Shown: piece after piece, positions 62,001-64,000 of the stretch | How positions within the stretch are numbered: the stretch's first letter is position 1 | Layout of the letters: the number at the start of each line of letters is the position of its first letter | Assembly: GCA_026874595.1 (NCBI GenBank) | Contig: CM049310.1 | Coordinates: forward strand, 15,722,058 to 15,786,057 | Length of the DNA: 64,000 nucleotides | Source of the DNA: Sipunculus nudus | Taxonomy: Eukaryota; Annelida; Sipuncula; Golfingiida; Sipunculidae | Direction of reading: 5' to 3' | Program-made: the position numbers and the translations under genes | Notes under the pieces: model-generated | What the model saw: the letters and a program-made list of their open reading frames with translations, nothing else | Database searches by the model: none | What the model was told of the DNA's origin: nothing

Positions 62001-62957
62001 CACATACATCATATATATGGAAAGGAAAAATCATACTTAATTGTCATAAGTGGAAGACCCAAGTTCGTCAAGTAAAGATGCACCCAAAAATTATTTAAAT
62101 ATTAAGTACACTGAAACATATTTGTAAAACAGGTTTTCCTATGTGAAAGAATTTGTTTTGTCAGACATTCGTTATTGCACACGTATAGTAAAAACATGCG
62201 TTCTAAGTATATATAGTAGGAAAAGAATGTTCGTCGAACATATAACGGTGAAATATGGAAATATAAAAATATAAAAAATAAAATTATCACATATAAATCA
62301 TAATAAAATAGAAGGTAAAAAAATGTCTGTAGTGCCTCAGGCATTCATCATTCACATGTATTTTATCTGAAAAGCACATTTATCATACAGTCCGTTAAAT
62401 ATGGATGAGCACAATAAAGTATAGTATGTAGGAAAAACATCTTTTACCTTGGCTTTAGTGGACGAATACGGCTCGTCAAACAATGCCCAGATCTTGGGTT
62501 TGACCTTTTGCCAACAAGTAAGCTCCCCAGTTTGGTACTCTTCCTCAAGGCCAAATTTCTTCATTATGTCTTCCTCCGTGGGCTTATCAGTGTCCAGGTC
62601 GAGGCGGTCCAAAATCTGGAGCGTCTCTTGCGTATCCCGGTGACTCGTATACGTCATCCAACAACAAGGTTCTACTTGGTTTGCATCTAATCCCCAGAAC
62701 TCCAATTCCTCCTCAAACAGTGGGCCGCACACATCAGTCGGGTAATGCAGCTTTCCCGTGCGGTAATAGTTGAGAATTTGAGCAAAGACCCCGGGATGCC
62801 GGTCGAAGAAGTATTCATTAAGGACCGGGTCATAGTTGGCCAGCGCCTCGGTAAGTCGCGACAGGCGGGTCGCGGGGATCTTTTTTAAGGTGGCCTTGTA
62901 TGTTTCGTGTCTGATGCCACCAACATTGAGAATAACGCGGTTTTCCGCATCAGACAT
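35736..62957 (-). CDS. Shaw: Shaw/Kv3-type voltage-gated K+ channel alpha subunit (gene span)
   Basis: Tetrameric plasma-membrane potassium channel subunit. Proposed coding exons, 5' to 3' on the minus strand: 62957-62448, 49486-48577, 47417-47379, 43911-43723, 42261-42166, 37345-37229, 35890-35736, giving 671 aa if all are joined (2016 nt with stop). Seen: a complete T1 domain with the zinc motif, six membrane segments, S4 with basic residues every third position, the filter TTVGYGD (371-377) and the S6 bend PVP (403-405). The core (about residues 1-435) matches the insect Shaw and vertebrate KCNC (Kv3) families; the closest resemblance is Shaw. Known for the family: Kv3 genes splice alternative C-termini just after the S6-proximal basic segment, exactly where the small exons start here. 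Inferred: the order and use of tail exons. Introns are large and repeat-filled, the first 12,961 bp. I did not find an obvious polyadenylation signal directly after 35736. Confidence 0.93.
37229..37345 (-). CDS. Shaw: Shaw C-terminal cassette exon E (117 nt)
   Basis: The acceptor is ATTATTAG with a second in-frame AG three bases on (TAGGAG, a NAGNAG-type tandem acceptor); the donor is GAAAA then GTAAATA. Phase 1 to phase 1; 117 nt. It encodes [20 protein letters not shown], continuing [20 protein letters not shown] content is well above its surroundings. Unlike the other tail exons it contains two Cys and a short hydrophobic stretch. The pyrimidine tract is weak, so this is less certain than exons C, D and F; the frame, composition and position inside the tail-exon series support it. 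Confidence 0.58.
38361..40593 (+). repeat. Composite element: head, six ~337-bp tandem units, hairpin tail
   Basis: Head GTGGCCCATGGGCCATGACG with CTCAGCTGA; units marked by TACAGGTGGCGCCACCAGT near 38560, 38899, 39231, 39571, 39910 and 40247 (spacing 332-340); tail (GGAC)n from about 40525, then TATAGCTCAG...CAGCTGAGCTAAAAA. It lies in the intron between tail exons D and E of the channel. No protein encoded; short frames recur because the unit does. Confidence 0.92.
40912..40998. repeat. (TA)n microsatellite
   Basis: About 40 TA repeats touching the left arm of the foldback. Confidence 0.97.
40995..41161. mobile_element. 167-bp near-perfect foldback between (TA)n arrays
   Basis: Left arm from TATAACTCTGGAG to CATATTCACC-type sequence at about 41075; right arm 41081-41161 mirrors it with few mismatches; the loop is only a few bases (TTATTA). 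Both arms include ACAACAGTCTGTTTCACGGG. Confidence 0.93.
41218..41267. repeat. (TA)n microsatellite
   Basis: About 24 TA repeats to the right of the foldback. Confidence 0.97.
42166..42261 (-). CDS. Shaw: Shaw C-terminal cassette exon D (96 nt)
   Basis: Acceptor CCACCTTCTTTTCAG and donor TCTA then GTAAGTAAA; phase 1 at both ends; 96 nt. The peptide is almost entirely Thr/Ser/Pro/Val/Asn: [13 protein letters not shown], then [13 protein letters not shown]. When exon C precedes it the split codon is Asp (G+AT). Low-complexity Thr/Ser-rich tails are common in Kv3 C-termini and would be cytoplasmic. The opposite strand is open as well, but that reading is only the complement. The splice signals on both sides are strong for so short an exon. 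Confidence 0.75.
43723..43911 (-). CDS. Shaw: Shaw C-terminal cassette exon C (189 nt)
   Basis: Excellent acceptor (TTTTCTTTGTTGTCTGATCTTTAG) in phase 1. The exon encodes 63 residues beginning [20 protein letters not shown] and running through the Ser/Pro/Lys-rich segment [19 protein letters not shown]. It is proposed to end at ACG-G then GTCAGT (43722-43721), again phase 1, so its length is a multiple of 3. The composition (Glu, Lys, Ser, Gln, no transmembrane character) fits a cytoplasmic tail with several possible Ser/Thr phosphorylation sites. Alternatively the exon runs on for about 33 more codons to a TAA near 43616 and is a last exon; that extension looks less coding-like (TATATATGCAAATAACGG), so the internal form is preferred. 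Confidence 0.75.
45793..45905 (-). CDS. Shaw: Candidate alternative last exon B of Shaw
   Basis: Acceptor CACATGCAG then ACAGC. In phase 1 the exon reads 37 codons and a TAA (45795-45793); joined to exon 2 it gives (D)[17 protein letters not shown] and ends in LYTSKYSIF. The composition (Ala, Gly, Pro, Asp) and base content are unlike the surrounding AT-rich intron. A possible AATAAA on the minus strand lies at about 45625-45620, some 170 bp past the stop. Weak points: the pyrimidine tract is poor, and a second AG four bases on would give a short out-of-frame tail. It could also be an internal exon using a weak GT (for example AG then GTTTGG), or chance. Confidence 0.42.
47379..47417 (-). CDS. 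Shaw: Shaw C-terminal cassette exon A (39 nt)
   Basis: A 39-nt exon between a long pyrimidine tract (CTAACTTTTTTCTGTATTTCTCTTTCCTTTCAAG) and a GTAAGTG donor. Phase 1 in and phase 1 out; it encodes [13 protein letters not shown] when joined to exon 2. A second AG four bases on (CCCAG) would give 35 nt and shift the frame, so the CAAG acceptor is preferred. The motif has no function I recognise. A perfect 14-bp inverted repeat lies just downstream of the donor (see findings). Skipping keeps the frame. Confidence rests on splice signals and phase only; so short an exon could be chance. Confidence 0.6.
48577..49486 (-). CDS. Shaw: Shaw exon 2: S1-S6, pore and proximal C-terminus
   Basis: Encodes residues 171-473 plus one base of codon 474. 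The acceptor is TTATCTTACAG before ATA; the frame joins exon 1 in phase 0 as [13 protein letters not shown], which matches Shaw (compare AKTIGVVSVFF). S1 is about 171-190, S2 about 228-250, S3 about 262-280, S4 about 291-312 ([13 protein letters not shown]), S5 about 323-345, pore helix and filter 355-380 ([10 protein letters not shown]), S6 about 384-413 ([11 protein letters not shown]). Two N-glycosylation sequons, NLT (202-204) and NNT (211-213), lie in the S1-S2 loop. After S6 the basic segment [12 protein letters not shown] is shared with fly Shaw. The exon ends in a strong donor, G then GTAAGTT (48576), in phase 1. Read-through would end at a stop near 48470 with an unrelated tail, a possible intron-retained form. 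Confidence 0.97.
49577..49715. mobile_element. 139-bp MITE beside Shaw exon 2
   Basis: Inverted ends GGTCTGTTGCAATAAAAT (49578-49595) and ATTTTATTGCAACAGAC (49697-49713). It lies about 90 bp upstream of the exon 2 acceptor, in intron 1. Confidence 0.75.
50065..50106. repeat. (TA)n(TG)n microsatellite
   Basis: TA run followed by about 13 TG repeats. Confidence 0.97.
50158..50512 (+). repeat. Degenerate ~35-bp minisatellite
   Basis: About eight diverged copies of AATTATATTCAGATTCTGTA followed by CGGATGCCTGCT, clearest between 50285 and 50430, with spacing of about 32-38 bp. Confidence 0.75.
50570..50630. repeat. (TA)n microsatellite
   Basis: Interrupted TA run. Confidence 0.96.
58905..58945. 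repeat. (TA)n microsatellite
   Basis: TA run in intron 1. Confidence 0.97.
58996..59057. repeat. (TA)n microsatellite
   Basis: TA run in intron 1; the Tyr/Ile frame over it is not a gene. Confidence 0.97.
62448..62957 (-). CDS. Shaw: Shaw exon 1: start codon and T1 tetramerisation domain
   Basis: Encodes residues 1-170. The ATG at 62957-62955 is the first in-frame ATG and has a good context (ACC before ATG). The same frame stays open upstream to about 63131 but without another ATG. The protein opens [20 protein letters not shown], the hallmark T1 start of Shaw/Kv3. The zinc site characteristic of non-Shaker T1 domains is complete: His71, Cys77, Cys98, Cys99 (HX5CX20CC), which holds neighbouring T1 domains together. 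The exon ends after Lys170 ([10 protein letters not shown]) in phase 0 at a GTAAAA donor (62447-62446), immediately before S1. Reading on past the donor gives a tail unlike any Kv channel and a stop at 62352, which supports the splice. The T1 and membrane parts are therefore on separate exons. Confidence 0.97.
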
Positions 62958-63009
62958 GGTCGCTATGACGCCAGCTGTTACGGGCTTCACGGTGACAGTT
63001 GGGAATGGC

Positions 63010-63060
63010 TCAACAACACCAAGAAAATGGATATATAATATATATAAGGCTAATACGGTT
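63010..63060 (-). promoter_or_regulatory. Possible TATA-containing core promoter of Shaw
   Basis: On the minus strand, TATATATATTATATATCC at about 63050-63033 lies 75-95 bp upstream of the start codon. Its spacing would put transcription start at about 63005-63015 and leave a short leader. Many Kv genes lack a TATA box, and TA runs are common in this DNA. An upstream noncoding exon spliced near the ATG cannot be excluded. Confidence 0.22.
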
Positions 63061-64000
63061 TCCCGAAACCACAGCCACGGCCAGTTGCCCAGTTTGCAAT
63101 GGGCATTGGTTACTCTGACACAATCACACACACATAATCACCGGGTCTTGACTCGCAGACACCAAGAAAATATTGGACAAACTCTAAGATGGCCGGTAGC
63201 CGATGTATTTTCTATATAAAGCTTCAGTAGAATCCGCCTAGCCAGTACCACCAGTTCACTCGCTTTTGGTCATTATTGATATTTCACAGGTAGAAACCAT
63301 TATATGGCCATATTGATTTTTCAGCACTCGCCTCGCCCAATATGGGTGGTCTCCATGACAACCACGCTCTGTCATGCCAGGCTCCTAGAACCAAGCATTT
63401 TGACGCGAATAGGCTTTTCTCTTGTTTCGAATTCGACTTCCTATATCAAGACACAGGGGTTGTCTGCAGGCATGCGTCGTTCATAACCTGAAAAACAAAA
63501 GGATTAAGTAACCAAACACAGAGCACCGACCTAAAGTACTTAGACGACTCATCTGCCTAGAAATTATTTATTTTTAACTTAGAAATCATTATGTTTGTGT
63601 ATAGTAATAAAAACAATGTTTTATTCATAACAATGTATGTATTAACAATTAAGCTACAAACAAAGAGAACTTTACTTCTAAAAGGCAGATATGATTAAAT
63701 TAACCACACACATATTTACATACAAATGTATAACTTACATTTGTGAGATACAACTGGTTATATTGCTTTATTTTCTTATCTCCAAGGTCATATCTATGTA
63801 CGTTTATATGTAACGTATACGAATATGTACTTTAACCTTTTATGAGTGACAGGCAGTTTATTTTTTGTTGTACATGTATGACGTAACCATAACCATCTAG
63901 GGTATATCGCTATTATCATGGAGTAATGAACTAATAAACTGACATTCCTGTTAAATGGTGGAGAAAATCATATAAAGGGGTAATTTTACCAAATATTTTA

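Larger units (their letters stand above)
49487..62447 (-). other. Shaw intron 1 (12,961 bp)
   Basis: Between the T1 exon and the membrane-domain exon. Donor GTAAAAG, acceptor TTATCTTACAG. It contains a 139-bp MITE beside exon 2, (TA)n/(TG)n arrays, a ~35-bp minisatellite and two further (TA)n arrays near 59 kb. GC-richer patches with overlapping short reading frames occur at about 53.8-54.2, 55.97-56.22 and 57.0-57.3 kb; I recognise no protein in any of them and none has splice phases that fit the channel. The rest is AT-rich with nothing nameable. Confidence 0.85.

Noticed and set aside
62352-62447. Continuation of exon 1 past Lys170
   Set aside because: A GTAAAA donor and loss of family similarity mark the intron; the continued frame does not contain S1.
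62958-63131. N-terminal extension of the channel from a GTG at 63131
   Set aside because: GTG is not a plausible nuclear start here; the ATG at 62957 has good context and gives the family-typical N-terminus.
62836-63219. Plus-strand 127-codon frame over the T1 exon
   Set aside because: Complement of the channel exon; no independent support.

Overview
The window is animal nuclear DNA, AT-rich and dense in repeats. It holds one confidently identifiable gene: a Shaw/Kv3-type voltage-gated potassium channel on the minus strand, spread over about 27 kb (62957 down to 35736). There are no operons, ribosome binding sites or other prokaryotic signals. A lophotrochozoan, most likely a mollusc, is suggested by an almost fly-Shaw-identical channel core together with repeats typical of snail and bivalve genomes: (GGAC)n tails followed by an AGCTGAGCTAAAA hairpin, TGACCTTGACCTTTGACC arrays, and tRNA-headed SINEs with an A-rich tail. 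Species assignment is inference.

Channel gene. Exon 1 (62957-62448) encodes the whole cytoplasmic T1 tetramerisation domain. After a 13 kb intron, exon 2 (49486-48577) encodes S1 to S6, the pore, and the conserved [12 protein letters not shown] segment. Downstream, a series of small exons with matching splice sites continues the C-terminus: 47417-47379 (39 nt), 43911-43723 (189 nt), 42261-42166 (96 nt), 37345-37229 (117 nt) and a terminal exon 35890-35736 with a TAA stop. Every junction from exon 2 onward is phase 1 and every internal tail exon is a multiple of 3, so any of them can be skipped without a frameshift. If all are used the protein is 671 aa. Two further phase-1 candidate last exons are at 45905-45793 and, less certainly, 33678-33518. 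None of the tail exons is long enough to stand out by ORF length alone; they were found by reading splice signals and phase.

Repeats by region. 1-9.4 kb: two copies of a ~1.6 kb repeat with a third fragment, a ~285 bp tandem array full of TGACC motifs, a SINE, a 317 bp foldback element, and a hAT-like element with a nested duplication. 10.2-13.4 kb: a 3.2 kb element with 12-bp terminal inverted repeats and a 7-bp target duplication, carrying a nested hAT-type MITE. 14.4-17.2 kb: a second hAT-type MITE, (TA)n arrays, inverted GTGCGCAC arrays and the decayed 3' end of a LINE. 19.1-25.4 kb: a decayed LINE reverse transcriptase (minus), a reverse-oriented SINE, a decayed Ty3/Gypsy pol (minus) and a 345 bp palindrome-rich MITE. 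28.9-31 kb: short repeat families and foldbacks. 38.36-40.59 kb: six ~337 bp tandem units between a head and tail shared with the 5' repeats. 40.99-41.16 kb: a near-perfect foldback between (TA)n arrays. The large intron 1 (49487-62447) holds microsatellites, a ~35 bp minisatellite and a small MITE.

Limits: splice sites were read by eye, no transcript or database evidence was available, and large stretches (about 26-28.9, 31-33.5 and 51-62.4 kb) hold nothing I can name.
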